Both the position numbers and the translations under genes were made by a program. 64,000 bases of DNA from Liolophura sinensis (taxonomy: Eukaryota > Mollusca > Polyplacophora > Chitonida > Chitonidae): assembly GCF_032854445.1 (NCBI RefSeq), contig NC_088303.1, forward strand, positions 2,611,501 to 2,675,500. Reading direction: 5' to 3'. Below the pieces are notes generated by a model. That model searched no databases. It saw only the letters and a list, made by a program, of their open reading frames with translations, and was not told the origin of the DNA. Of this stretch, positions 26,274 to 38,200 are shown in pieces (positions within the stretch are counted from its first letter, which is position 1; each line of letters begins with the position of its first letter).

Positions 26274-26536
26274 CTGTAAAAGATCCAGTATTTAACTTTC
26301 TGACATTCTGCTGATGGCATATCAAATCTTACAGATGTACATTCAACTGACTGACATTTATAGTTCCATACTTGAAATGTCTTGGGGGAGCGTTTAACGA
26401 AAATTGATTTACCCAAAACTAAGAACAAAGATTAACCTTCTTTACAGTCAATGCACATGACCCTCTCTTGTTAGTGTTTTTGAAAACGGGAAAGACACAC
26501 TGAACTGCCCATACTGTCACGATAAACCTTGTAGAT

Positions 26537-26574
26537 GTATTCCCCAGTCTCACTGCTTGTGTGACCTTCATGTA
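26537..26574. repeat. Single stranded-off unit of the 35-bp minisatellite
   Basis: tgtattccccagtctcactg continuing into cttgtgtgaccttcatgta is one unit of the array that otherwise occupies 28234-30298. The Tc1-type transposon separates it from the rest, and it ends in the TA target site. Confidence 0.9.
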
Positions 26575-26601
26575 CACTGTTGACCATAAAGTTGGAATAA
26601 A
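26575..26601 (+). repeat. Left terminal inverted repeat of the Tc1-type element
   Basis: The 27 bp are perfectly complementary to 28207-28233. Preceded by the TA target site. Confidence 0.95.
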
Positions 26602-26880
26602 ATATTTTAGCCACAATCCCAGAAGTTTAATATTATTTTTCGCCTCAAAAATAATATAAGCCGACACGAATTGATGCATAATCTCTGTCTACTATGTGTA
26701 CAAAAATGTTTTATTCTATGCTAATATGAGAATTACATAAGAGGCTCTGATGGTAGTGATAAAAAACCCTGTGCCTGGTGCTTCTCCAGTGATCTTCATT
26801 CAGAGAGAGGTCAAATTACCTCGCGCATAACGGAGTTCTCGGTTTCGCATGGAACAAAAAGTGTAGCGGGGATTCCGGCT

Positions 26881-27914
26881 ATGCCTCGTGCTACTCCAAT
26901 GCCAATACGCCGGAGAGTGATTGCCCTCCATCAAGAAGGCTACAAACAGTCCGATGTTGCCGATTTTGTAGGCATATCGCAAAGTACAGTCAGCAAAATC
27001 ATCAGACGTCATCGAGACGTGGGTCATTTGCGGCCACGTCAAACTCCAGGACGACCACGACTGACTACGAGACGGGATGACCGCCGACTGCTCAATCTCT
27101 CTCGCACAAACCGGAAAATGTCTGCGAACCATCTTCGCCGTTTGTGGCGTAGGCATTACGGAATCAATGTCTCCCGAACAACGGTGAATCGCAGATTACT
27201 TCAGCATGGTTATCGAGCAAGACGTATGACCAAATGTCCCCGCCTAACCGCTCAACATAGAGTCCAAAGGTTTCGCTGGGCTAGGGAGCAGACAATTGCA
27301 GTTAGGGCATTGGCGACATGTGCTCTTCACGAATGAGAGTCGCTTCTTCCTGAAACCTGTGGACGGAAGGCAAAGGGTTCGTCGTTTGCGAGGAGAAAGC
27401 CTTCGAGATAACTGTGTGCAGGAAAACAATCAAGGGGGTGGCGGTTCAGTAATGGTTTGGGCCGGTATTCACTATGGTGGAAAAACGCCGTTGGTGGTGC
27501 CCGACGAAAACGTCAACGCCGTCGTGTACATTGATATCCATGAAAACCATTTCCTTCCATACGCACGAAGGGTTTATGGAGACAATTTTCGTTTGCAAGA
27601 CGACAACGCTACACCACACAGGGCCGCTGCAACACGAGAATTTCTTCGGGCACAAGGGGTGGAGCAGTTACCTTGGCCATCGTGTTCCCCTGATATGAAC
27701 CCAATAGAACATGCCTGGGACAAGTTAGGGCGAGCCATCAACGCACGTGACAATATTGCTGAAAATCTGCAAGAACTGGCACAGGCTCTGATCAATGAGT
27801 GGAACGTTCTGCCCATTGAATTTTAACAATTTTAACATTAACAATCTGGTCGACAGCATGCAACGACGTCTTGACGCATTGATTCGTGTCAGGCGTGGTC
27901 ATACGAGATATTAA
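26881..27914 (+). pseudogene. Tc1-type transposase, broken
   Basis: The first part (26881 to about 27290) encodes a paired-like DNA-binding region: a helix-turn-helix around VADFVGISQSTVSKIIRRH, the linker TPGRPR (the GRPR-like motif of Tc1 transposases), then a second helical region ending RFRWARE. A one-base frameshift near 27285-27300 moves into the catalytic domain, which reads HWRHVLFTNESRF, then VMVWAGI, LQDDNATPHRA and SPDMNPIEHAWD. The family's DD34E triad shows a second Asp (QDDN) and Glu (IEHAW), but the first Asp, normally in FTDES, is Asn. The frame stops at 27826 after LPIEF. Downstream bases still encode NLVDSMQRRLDALIRVRRGH to a stop at 27914, displaced by about 13 extra bases carrying stops. 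Three independent lesions make it non-autonomous. Confidence 0.93.
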
Positions 27915-28206
27915 TGACTGTTTCTCTTACAAACTGTATTGTCTGTAACTTATAATACGAAGGGAACAAATACGTTTATGTTTGTGATATGGAGACATTG
28001 CAGTAAAGCCTTCAATCCTTTCGTCTTGAAATGCCAGTTTTTGTTTTTACGCCGTTCTACAGCCTATAATCGATCCATTAAAGATTACAATAGGCTGATA
28101 TGTGTAGAAAAGACCAACATTTGGTGTTATGCTGATATCTACGCCATAATCAGGCATTCAATACCGCGTACAATCAGAATAACTCCGAATTCAGTCGTCG
28201 AATTAA

Positions 28207-28233
28207 TTTATTCCAACTTTATGGTCAACAGTG
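28207..28233 (-). repeat. Right terminal inverted repeat of the Tc1-type element
   Basis: Reverse complement of 26575-26601, followed by the duplicated TA and then directly by minisatellite sequence. Confidence 0.95.
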
Positions 28234-30298
28234 TATTTCCCACTCTCACTACTTGTGGGACCTTCATGTATTCCCCAGTCTCACTTCTTGTGGGACCTTC
28301 ATGTATTCCCCAGTCTCACTTCTTGTGTGACCGTCATGCATTCCCCAGTCTCACTACTTGTGTGACCTTCATATATTCCCCAGTCTCACTACTTGTGTGA
28401 CCTTCATGTATTTCCCACTCTCACTACTTGTGGGACCTTCATGTATTCCCCAGACTCACTACTTGTGGGACGTTCATGTATGTTCCATTCTCACTGCTTG
28501 TGTGACCTTCATATATTCACTACTCTCACTGCTTGTGTGACCTTCATGTATTTCCCACTCTCACAGATTGTGTGACTTTCATGTATTCCCCAGTCTCACT
28601 GCTTGTGGGACCTTCATTTATTCCCCAGTCTCACTACTTGTGTGACCTTCATGTATTTCCCACTCTCACTACTTGTGTGACCTTCATGTATTTCCCACTC
28701 TCACTACTTGTGGGGCCTTCATGCATTCCCCAGTCTCACTACTTGTGTGACCTTCATGCATTCCCCAGTCTCACTACTTGTGGGACCTTCATGTATGTTC
28801 CATTCTCACTGCTTGTGTGACCTTCATGCATTCCCCAGTTTCACTACTTGTGTGACCTTCATGTATGTTCCATTCTCACTGCTTGTGGGACCTTCATGTA
28901 TTTCCCACTCTCACTACTTGTGTGACCTTCATGTATTTCCCACTCTCACTACTTGTGGGGCCTTCATGCATTCCCCAGTCTCACTACTTGTGTGACCTTC
29001 ATGCATTCCCCATTCTCACTACTTGTGGGACGTTCATGTATGTTCCATTCTCACTGCTTGTGTGACCTTCATGCATTCCCCAGTCTCACTACTTGTGGGA
29101 CGTTCATGTATGTTCCATTCTCACTGCTTGTGGGACCTTCATGTATTCCCCAGTCTCACTACTTGTGTGACCTTCATGCATTCCCCAGTCTCACTACTTG
29201 TGTGACCTTCATGTATGTTCCATTCTCACAGCTTGTGTGACCTTCATGCATTCCCCAGTCTCACTACTTGTGTGACCTTCATGTATTCCCCAGTCTCACT
29301 ACTTGTGGGACCTTCATGTATTCCCCATTCTCACTGCTTGTGAGACCTTTATGTATACCTTAGTCTCTCTACTTGTGGGACCTTCATGCATTCCCCAGTC
29401 TCACTACTTGTGTGACCTTCATGCATTCCCCAGTCTCACTACTTGTGTGACCTTCATGTATTCCCCAGTCTCACTGCTTGTGGGACCTTCATGTATTCCC
29501 CAGTCTCACTACTTGTGTGACCTTCATGTATTCCCCAGTCTCACTGCTTGTGTGACCTTCATGTATTCCCCAGTCTCACTGCTTGTGTGACCTTCATGCA
29601 TTCCCCAGTCTCACTACTTGTGTGACCTTCATGCATTCCCCAGTCTCACTACTTGTGTGACCTTCATGTATGTTCCATTCTCACTGCTTGTGTGACCTTC
29701 ATGCATTCCCCAGTCTCACTACTTGTGTGACCTTCATGTATTCCCCAGTCTCACTTCTTGTGAGACCTTTATGTATACCTTAGTCTCTCTACTTGTGGGA
29801 CCTTCAAGCATTCCCCAGTCTCACTACTTGTGTGACCTTCATGCATTCCCCAGTCTCACTACTTGTGTGACCTTCATGTATGTTCCATTTTCACTGCTTG
29901 TGTGACCTTCATGCATTCCCCAGTTTCACTACTTGTGTGACCTTCATGCATTCCCCAGTCTCACTACTTGAGTGACCTTCATGCATTCCCCAGTCTCACT
30001 ACTTGTGTGACCTTCATGTATTCCCCATTCTCACTGCTTGTGAGACCTTCATGTATTCCTCAGTCTCACTACTTGTGTGACCTTCATGTATGTTCCATTC
30101 TCACTGCTTGTGGGACCTTCATGCATTCCCCAGTCTCACTACTTGTGGGACCTTCATGCATTCCCCAGTCTCAGTGCTTGTGTGACCTTCATGCATTCCC
30201 GGTCTCACTACTTGTGGGACCTTCATGCATTCCCCAGTCTCAGTGCTTGTGTGACCTTCATGTATTCCCCAGTCTCACTACTTGTGGGACCTCCATGC
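28234..30298. repeat. Minisatellite, unit 35 bp, about 59 copies
   Basis: The unit is cattccccagtctcactact plus tgtgtgaccttcatg. Four main versions occur, differing at the first half (tattcccc, cattcccc, tatttccca, tatgttcca) and at tgtgtg versus tgtggg. Blocks of seven units (245 bp; compare 28711 and 28956) and of twelve units (420 bp; compare 29341 and 29761) recur, so copies spread as blocks. The unit has no stop codon in any plus-strand frame, which explains the many 60-120 codon open frames. Confidence 0.95.
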
Positions 30299-30481
30299 AG
30301 CACTTTCCGCACTCTAACGTTTGCTAAGAGCACTTGTCTTCCACCAATATATAAATAAATAAATAAATATATATATATGTATATGTGTGTGTGCGCGTGT
30401 GCGCGTGCATATATGCGTGCTACCTAATACAGAAATATTGAAACGTTACATTCTACGGAGGCCGGGTGGTCTTATAGACTA

Positions 30482-30630
30482 GTAAGTGGGAAGGTCTATC
30501 AGCAACCTGCGGATGGTCGTGGGTTTCCCCCGGGCTGTGCCCGGTTTCCACCCACCATAATGCTGGCCGCCGTCGTATAAGTGAAATATTCTTGAGTACG
30601 GCGTAAAACACCAATCAAAAAAAAAAAAAA
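30482..30630 (+). mobile_element. 5'-truncated SINE (family A) with poly-A tail
   Basis: It carries the 3' two-thirds of the family (tttcccccgggctgtgcccg through aagtgaaatattcttgagta) ending in about 14 A. The 12-bp tcttatagacta flanks it at 30470-30481 and 30631-30642, proving retroposition. A purine-pyrimidine microsatellite with GT and GC steps lies just upstream at 30354-30420. Confidence 0.92.
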
Positions 30631-30642
30631 TCTTATAGACTA

Positions 30643-31259
30643 AGTGACTAAGTGATGTTTTTGTCAACTGAGCGTTGCGTTGCTAAGTATCTACATTTCA
30701 CGTCCACGTGCAGGCCCTTTGGGTGTAATGTGCCCACTACACATCACTTATGATTCGTACAATAACAATTATGGAGTTATTGCTTTCCATACCAGCTTGA
30801 GCCCTGTCAGGACCATGTCTATCTTTGAGTCTACTTACAGCACAAAATCAGTCATAATCATGTGTAAAGTGGATGAAACTACCAAAACTCTAACTTGAAC
30901 TGAAACCTGTCTCTGAAATGTCATGAACTGCACTTTCGTGAAGCCGCATACCGAGTCTCTACTCCATATGAGAAAGACTATTTTCACCTCGAATTCCAAA
31001 CTCCTCTGTTCAGTAAAATGAAGCGTTATGGAAAAGGTCCGGAAAGCTCACGGACTGACAAGAGGTAAGCCCATTTTATTTCTGTCCGCGTACCAACAGG
31101 GGACTAAACAGAAACAATTCCTATGATATCAATATATTTTAAATGATTGTGTAACTCATTTTGAAATAAACTTAAAAAAATAAAACAAATTATTTTTTGG
31201 AACTGTCTTTAATGCCCTATTTGACGTGTACTTTTTGCATTTACCATTCTTTCAATATG
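30643..31259. other. No gene recognised
   Basis: Unremarkable sequence between two SINE insertions. No exon of the minus-strand membrane-protein family was seen. Confidence 0.35.
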
Positions 31260-31367
31260 GGGTTTCCCCCGGGCTGTGCCCGGTTTCCACCCACCATAAT
31301 GCTGGCCGCCGTCGTATAAGTGAAATATTCTTGAGTACGGCGTAAAACACCAATCAAAAAAAAAAAA
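31260..31367 (+). mobile_element. 5'-truncated SINE (family A) with poly-A tail
   Basis: By eye identical over about 95 bp to the 3' end of the copy at 30482, and also ends in A rather than (AAAT)n. The 12-bp tctttcaatatg flanks it at 31248-31259 and 31368-31379. Confidence 0.92.
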
Positions 31368-31379
31368 TCTTTCAATATG

Positions 31380-32562
31380 TTGTTCGATGTATATTTCTCA
31401 TGTAGATTTCCATTAATAATGATAAAGTGGTATTTTCACCCTTGATCAACACTTGGTGCAAGCCTTCTTCGGGCATGTATCAATCTTGGAAAGTTAAATA
31501 CCTTGGGGTTTGTTAGGAAATGTCATCAATCTTGCATGTCATTAATTCCTGTCAGGCATGTACGTTAAGAAGTATATTCACTTCTTCGATGACATGTGAA
31601 TTAAGTACACGTCGATATGACCCATACACTAAATGCCAAATAAACCATGCGCATGTCCTATAAAAGTGGCCAGTAAAATAGACACACACAAGAACGCAAA
31701 CAGCTTCAGTTAAGTTGCATGCGTATACTCTCTCCACGACAGACCATCAGAATAATCCAACAATTCGATATTCCGTCCAAAGACAACAAAAAACAATGGG
31801 ATTAGTGTCCTATACCATACTTTATTTCTGTTTTGCGAAGTGTCCAAGATATTTCATTTATACGAGGAGGCGATCTATCAGGGCTCACTGAACTGGAATG
31901 CTTTATTATTCACCAGATGTGCAGGTTCAATCCCAGCCAAGAACAGGACATTTGTATAAATCAGCCCCCCCCCCTTCCCCCGCTGTCACTGTTCCCCTCT
32001 TTGAAAATTTCGGTCAAATAATTAAATGAATACGCACACGCTTAAACTACAACTGTTGTGACGAAAAGAAGTAAAGTATAGTAATAAACTTAAAGAAAAG
32101 AAGAAAAGAAAAACAACCCCAGCAATCGTGCATATGGTTCCTGATTTTGAAACATACCTCAGCCTTTCAGCTCTTATGAGAGTAGGTTACTGAGCGACAC
32201 ACCTGTGGAATATTGTCTGGGCTATTGTTCTATGAAAACGTTTTTCACCCAATTGGAAACCTAAGAAAAAGTTACAAAAGAAAAAGGGAAAATGTCGTAT
32301 ATGGGTATACACCGTATAAACCTGCGCCACTACTATAAATACAGAAAATTTCCCTACCTATGAAAATTCATATTTGTCAGCGGTGTAGACTCCAAATCAC
32401 CACCACATTCTAGATGAACTTGCCCTTAATGTACAGCCCAATACGAACCGTATTTCCCCTAAAGTTGCTCAGAGGGTTAGATATAGACAAGTATAAAGGC
32501 TGGCAAAAACATGGATTTGTTGGGGGGTTAATAAACCATATATAGTTAGAATATGTGCTTAC
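31380..32562. other. No gene recognised; SINE relic
   Basis: A decayed copy of the family C SINE is visible near 31910-31960 (gcaggttcaatcccagccaa then gaacaggacatttgta), next to a C run near 31966. The expected transmembrane exon of the second membrane-protein gene was not found here. Confidence 0.4.
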
Positions 32563-32662
32563 CACAGGGGTACAGACTACACATGCCATCTTCTGCACAA
32601 ACCTTGTAGTCATCGGGACATTTCTCACATAAACTCACTTTGTACACGAGATGTACCGATTG
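32563..32662 (-). CDS. Cysteine-rich exon of the second membrane-protein gene copy
   Basis: Minus strand, acceptor gtttaccag, donor gtaagc, 100 nt, starting in phase 0 and ending in phase 1. It encodes QSVHLVYKVS then LCEKCPDDYKVCAEDGMCSL and YPC. It is clearly related to the exon at 38422-38527 (shared VY.[MV]SLCE, P[ED]DYK.C and C.LY..C). The order of Cys is C-x2-C-x6-C-x5-C-x4-C, one cysteine more than in the other copy. The first half recalls an EGF-like fold but the last two EGF cysteines are missing. The preceding exon is at 34142-34156. Confidence 0.7.
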
Positions 32663-33059
32663 CTGGTAAACACTTGAGGACAACACTTGAGGACAAAACC
32701 TTATGATCTTTGGAAGTTTTTTTTATGATGTCGGTCAAATTTTATTTCTTCCAGCAATAAACCTGATTGCATGCAGTTGTACATGTAAATATATACATGT
32801 GTTCATTCAAGTGAACCAGTCTGCAGTATACGGCGAAACATCACATAAACAAATGAACGTACTTGGACATTCGTTAACTTAATCTTATACGGCTATCGGT
32901 TTCCTCCAGGGGCATCTATTTCAAACCTGAAAGCCTTTTCATGCATCTGAAACTAATTTTAAGATATTATCAAGAACAAATTTTTGCTCCACATCATATT
33001 AGGAAAAGCAGACCGCCATCCCCCCCAGAAATATTGAAATGATTTCAAGATATGTGGAA

Positions 33060-33062
<3 letters not shown>

Positions 33063-33134
<72 letters not shown>
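33063..33134. repeat. (TA)n microsatellite
   Basis: About 36 uninterrupted TA steps, immediately followed by a decayed 3' end of SINE family A (33141-33211: ggccgccgttgtttaagtga then aaatcaaataaataaa). Confidence 0.97.
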
Positions 33135-33136
<2 letters not shown>

Positions 33137-33211
33137 GTAATGTAGGCCGCCGTTGTTTAAGTGAAATATTTTTGGTAAGTCGTAGAACACAAATCAAATA
33201 AATAAAAAATA

Positions 33212-34141
33212 AATAATTCAGTATATAGTATATAAAACATCACTTTTGCTCAGGGATATACGGTGGCCCCATAAACGCCATTTTCCTTTCTTCTTCGTTT
33301 TATAACTTTTTGTCTTAGCTTTCACCCAGGGGAAACCGTTTTCCAGGGGAAAATGGAAGATGAAATCATTTTGACTACAGATAAAATTTTGGGGACTCTA
33401 TGGGGAGGTCATGTGGAATTCCATATGACTTGCCTCATCCACGCCTTTCTCCGTTATGCTGAAGTTCTTACATGTTGTAATTCATCATCATTCTGTCCAC
33501 GGAAACGAGAACAAGGCCTCTTGCATCATGTGATTTTCCACCTGGGTGCAAAGGTTCTCACCTGGGTGAAAACGTTTCCACTTGGGTGTTTTCACCCAGG
33601 TGAGAAAGTTTTCACCCAAACGGAAACCTAAGAAAAGGTTACAAAAGGTAAGAAAAAAGGAAAATGTCGCATAAGGGCCACCGTAGCGATCGGTTCTACA
33701 ACACGGCACAGTCTATGCTGCGCTATCTTATCTATATGTTAACCGAGAATGTTTTCGAGATATTCTGTGTTAAGAATTAGAAGAATTTCAGATGTGGCAA
33801 AATGATCTGCACATACAAGTAAATCCATTTGTCAATAAAAATCTGCTATATTCGATATATGAAAACCATTTGAAGATATCCGGAAATGTGTTCTGGATGT
33901 AGGAATGTTTTCGCAATATATATCCAGACAAAGCTGGAGCTCATCAATATGGGCCAAAACGGCTTGCCATAAGAACAGGTGGCTTCCTCTGTCAGTAACT
34001 CGCGGGCAGTCGTGGGTTCCCCCAGCCTATATCTGGTTTACTTCGATATAAGTGAAAATTCTTCAGTAGGGCGGTAAAAACAATCAAATCAGTCAAATAT
34101 AAGAATTTTTTTCCCGAGAATACAAAGCAATAACAATTTAC
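33212..34141. other. No gene recognised; intron of the second membrane-protein copy
   Basis: It contains four short related phrases around ttcacccaggtgaa at 33320-33640 in both orientations, giving local hairpins, and a diverged SINE family A fragment at about 34005-34080. Confidence 0.4.
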
Positions 34142-34156
34142 CTTGGCCGATGACAT
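34142..34156 (-). CDS. First coding exon of the second membrane-protein gene copy
   Basis: The minus-strand ATG is followed by codons for SSAK and the donor gtaaat. The other copy has the same layout (38896-38910, MSSIK). Ending in phase 0, it joins the exon at 32563-32662 in frame, giving MSSAKQSVHLVYKVSLCE. Upstream, a different frame reads the hydrophobic EALFLILILFSVYAD but has no usable ATG and is out of phase with the next exon. The call rests on conservation between the two copies; it is a short exon and could be wrong. Confidence 0.5.
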
Positions 34157-35030
34157 TATCAAGAGATCCGATCAGAGAATCAGCATACACACTGAATAGA
34201 ATCAAAATTAAAAATAATGCCTCATGTTTTGGTAGAACTGAGCCCCGCCAGTAGTATTACTACAAATGGTAGACCAACGTGACTGTCAGCTTGTGGGAGC
34301 AAACTCACTAGACGAACTCGGCCGGCCAGAGTTCATGCAGTATCATACAGCAAAACTATATAAAAATTACTAACACTGGACTACTACTTCCTGTGTGACA
34401 GCAAACCCAGTGATATTCGAACCTTTCTCATCGCCATCGACTGCATGCCACGGTTACACAAGCTGATAGGTACTGCTATCAGTTTTGTAGACCTACACCA
34501 TGTGCTTGTTCGGTGTTTATTGCTTACAATGCAAGCTAAGAAAATACATTTCATTTTTTTATGGAAATGGACATGTTTTTATTGTCGTGTTTCAAACAAG
34601 AGGACATGTGCACAACATTTGACCGACCCAAAATATTGAATGTCAAGTTGTAAAATCTCGAGCCTCACTGGCCCTACGCGGGGATTGAACCTGAGTCCCC
34701 AGTTAACAGGGGCATACGCTTCAAAAACACCGTGAACGTAAACCAGAAGAGAGTCCTTGCCTCAAATAAGATTGTGAACTTCAGTAAACAGTAAGCCAAT
34801 GTATATGTAGCAATAACTACGCAGGCGTAGTTATTTATAAGATAAGCACATTGTTTGCCTTGCGTAATAAATCAAATGTACATGTAGCTCGAAAAGGGCT
34901 TTCAATTAAGGTGACGCATGTGCCTCAGGTCTGGTTCCCTAACGTATTCTGCGTGATTCGATATAGTACAACTAAAGGTATTAGCGCCACCAGACGTCAA
35001 GGGGAGAGAACCAGCCAGTTGGTTAATGTC

Positions 35031-35203
35031 CTACTCTTCAATTAGCCTGGAACCCCTCTCCGCTGACGTCACAAGCCACGATCCACGAATCTGTATCTGT
35101 GTGACGTAGCTCGTGGTCTCCAGACTATGTAGCGCTGTTGGGGTTAGCCTCGTAGCTCGATGTCTCTGTTTCGCAGACTTTTCCTCATTCGTCTCGCCGT
35201 CAT
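35031..35203 (-). CDS. Membrane-protein copy 1, exon 4 (cytoplasmic tail and stop)
   Basis: The acceptor (tattgcag region ending at 35204) is followed by two bases completing Asp, then DGETNEEKSAKQRHRATRL, a Thr/Ser-rich middle (HSLETTSYVTQ) and RGSRLIEE with a TAG at 35031-35033. Contains a relative of the sequence at 26170-26273. Confidence 0.6.
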
Positions 35204-38200
35204 CTGCAATACCACAGAGGATCAAATATTCAACTGTTTTTCAAGCTGACCTTTCCGAACTGTCAGTCAAGAATGGGCACTTGACCAATCATATTCGATA
35301 TTGCTGCAAAAGAGAAAATGAGCGTGCCACATTCTGGTTCAATCTTTATGCGACTTTATCTAGAATGAAATGAAAAGAATAACGGTGGTGGGACAATGGG
35401 CGTGTAGTGATCATCCATTCAACAAAGATCAAATGCTATACTTGTAAGCATACGACCTATATATATTTATTGTCCTTATATTTATTGACATTTAGCGTTT
35501 GAAAATTGAAACCGTTTGAGTCTTCAAAATCTGATGTTTGTTCGAATAAGATCTTGCCATTAATAAATGTTAGGCTCTTTGGTTAAGGATTAAATTCAAT
35601 TCTTCAATGGCGTCTGAATTAAGTACATGGTTATACTGCTTGTCGCTAAGACCCACCATTCGCCCACCGGTGAATAGTCCCACGCTTAAAACCCGACCTC
35701 CATCCATGGATTGGTAAACCAATTCAGTCACAGTGAGCAGCAGCAAGGTGCGGTCTACAATGTTCGGCCATTAGCACTGGCCATTCTGAAAGCTGTTGAT
35801 CAGCCATCTGTATCAGATTTGTGTGGTCTATCAGCAGAGGTAGCACACGGAAAGATATAGACCTCTGCATGCAATACGCAATAACTTTCACATCTACAAG
35901 CATATCCGGTTTCGCAATCGTGAAGAATCAATTAACGAAACTTTACCTATAGACCCAGATCGGGATTACCACCAAAATGTAATTTATTTATTTATTTATT
36001 TATTTGATTGGTGTTTTACGCCGTACTCAAGAATATTTCACTTATACGACGGCGGCCAGCATTATGGTGGGTGGAAACCCATCCGCAGGTTCCAAAATGT
36101 AATTGATTAGTAAATAAAAGACTCAACGTACATTGCACCAAATTTCATCCAAATCAATTCATAAATCTTCTTTAAAATTGGTGTAGGTAACAAACAGACA
36201 AATAAACGCCGACAAAAAACATAGCCTTTGGCGGAGGTAATGAATACCACAACTCTAAAATCGCTTTCAAGAAGAGAGAATATAGGCCTAGGTCCATGTT
36301 CTAAAGTGCAAGGTGTCTCTCGCCAGGATACCATCTGCATCGTGATGATGACAGAAAATAGGTAATGAGACCAGACTGCATGCTGGGCAAGTGGTTCCCG
36401 ATATATCGACTCGGTTCCCATGCAGGCAAACATTCATGGCCGAAAATAGCTTTCTACATTTTTAATTACATCCGTGTATTTGCATCTCTTACCAGACTGC
36501 TGTTTCGCCTGCCTTATTCTGTGAATGGCATTAGTGACGATGAAGATGACGAAACACAGAAACACAGCTGATATGATCACCGCCATCTCAATGTTGACAC
36601 GAGTCGGTTCGCTCCTTGGATCTACACAACAACAACAATCATAGACTGTCAAGTGTTTTGTACCCCGCCCAGCTCAAAGCTACTCACGTCGCACCCAACT
36701 TTGAAGTGATATCGTCGTATTTAACAATTTTCATATGACGACGAGCAGTCATTAGGTGTTTGTACACCAGTGCTGAAGACACCTGCCATGACACTCACCC
36801 AGTCATATTTGTCCAGTCTCCTTCCTCTAACCTTTCAGTGCTGAGCACCAAGAGAGGGCAGCAGCAAGTAGAATTTTTAAAGTCTTTTATATGACTAATT
36901 CTGGCTATAATCTCGGGTCTCCCAACTTCGAGGCGGACGTATTAGCCATTAGGCCACCGGAGTAGGCCATTGTTCAGTCATCGGTTAATATGATGCAGAA
37001 AATAGGTTGTCAGCCAGAGACACCTCAGTGACAAGTGCCTTGGCGTGTCCAATTACCCTACTACCTATAGCATATCATCCGTATAGCATGCATGTGGATG
37101 ATGAGCAGTGCCTTCAGTGGATATAACCATATCAATGTCTAACCGAATTGCATGCCGTTCGAACTGATAATTCATAACGACAGGAAATAAAATGCTCCCT
37201 TATGCCATCCATTATATTTCACGCACATATACGTGTAGATGGCAAGTAATGGCAGCTTTCTGGACAAAGTTTGAGAACTGTGCCGTATTGATTCACGAAC
37301 ATGTCTGACATTCCTTTGCAGGCGTTTTCTCATTTATGTGATAGCTTCAATGATATAAACTAAAAGCAATTGGCAAATGAAGGCGTTCTTGAGTTATTGT
37401 CCGGAAAAAGACAAGCAAAACAAAGATAGTCGTGGAGGCCATAACGCTCGAGGCGCATTACTCAGAACCAGTCACAGTTTGCGCGATAGAATAGGCACAT
37501 CCGGGAGTTTTCAGTACAGGGTTGGGTTACAAGTAAAATCCTGTTTGTTGTAATTACCTGTTTCAGTGGTGTAAAGAAGAACATAATGAAACTTACTTCA
37601 ACCCGGATGTCTTAAATTTCCATCTTTACACACAGGCTCGCTATCGCATGCCAGTGACACGGGTCATATATAATCGCCACCCCAGCATATGGAGGTAGGC
37701 GTGTCATACTTTCATGCAACATGTAAATCACAACAACAAAATATGCACAAGTACATTACTTATCGTATATAAAACGAAAAAAACTTTATTCATTTCTGTT
37801 CTTTGTCGCTAGCGTTCATGTTCACTGGCCACTTAGCTTACTTTTCACTTTTTTAATGAGATTCAATCAGAAACTGTGGTGACAGACGACGTCAAATGAG
37901 TATTACATGCATCTTCCAAATAACACAATTAGTCTGTTCCACGATCTATATTTATTTGTCTATGACTCTGAAGAAGTTCACCACCATTCACTATATGTAT
38001 AGGCCTAAACTGCACGTTTCATTTAAGAACAGTGCAGTGCAGGAAACAGGTGCAGGGGAACCCTAGGTTCACACAGGATCTCCCTGAGCAAAAAGTCCGT
38101 CGGAAGGAATGCATCTCATGAAAAATATTTGACAAAAAAGGAGCAGTTGAACCAATGGAGTATTGCTTGAAACAAGCGATCTCTTTGGTCAAAATCTGGG

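Larger units (their letters stand above)
26575..28233 (+). mobile_element. Tc1-type DNA transposon, 1659 bp, inactive
   Basis: The ends are perfect 27-bp inverted repeats beginning cactgttgaccataaagttg. TA flanks both ends (26573-26574 and 28234-28235), the target duplication of the Tc1/mariner superfamily. Inside is a damaged transposase on the plus strand. Length, terminal repeats and gene content all fit a complete Tc1-like element. It inserted at the TA of catgtatt within a unit of the 35-bp minisatellite. Confidence 0.95.

Noticed and set aside
28236-30358. Many overlapping open frames of 60-119 codons (MCDLHVFPTLTTC-like)
   Set aside because: Products of the 35-bp minisatellite, which lacks stops on the plus strand.
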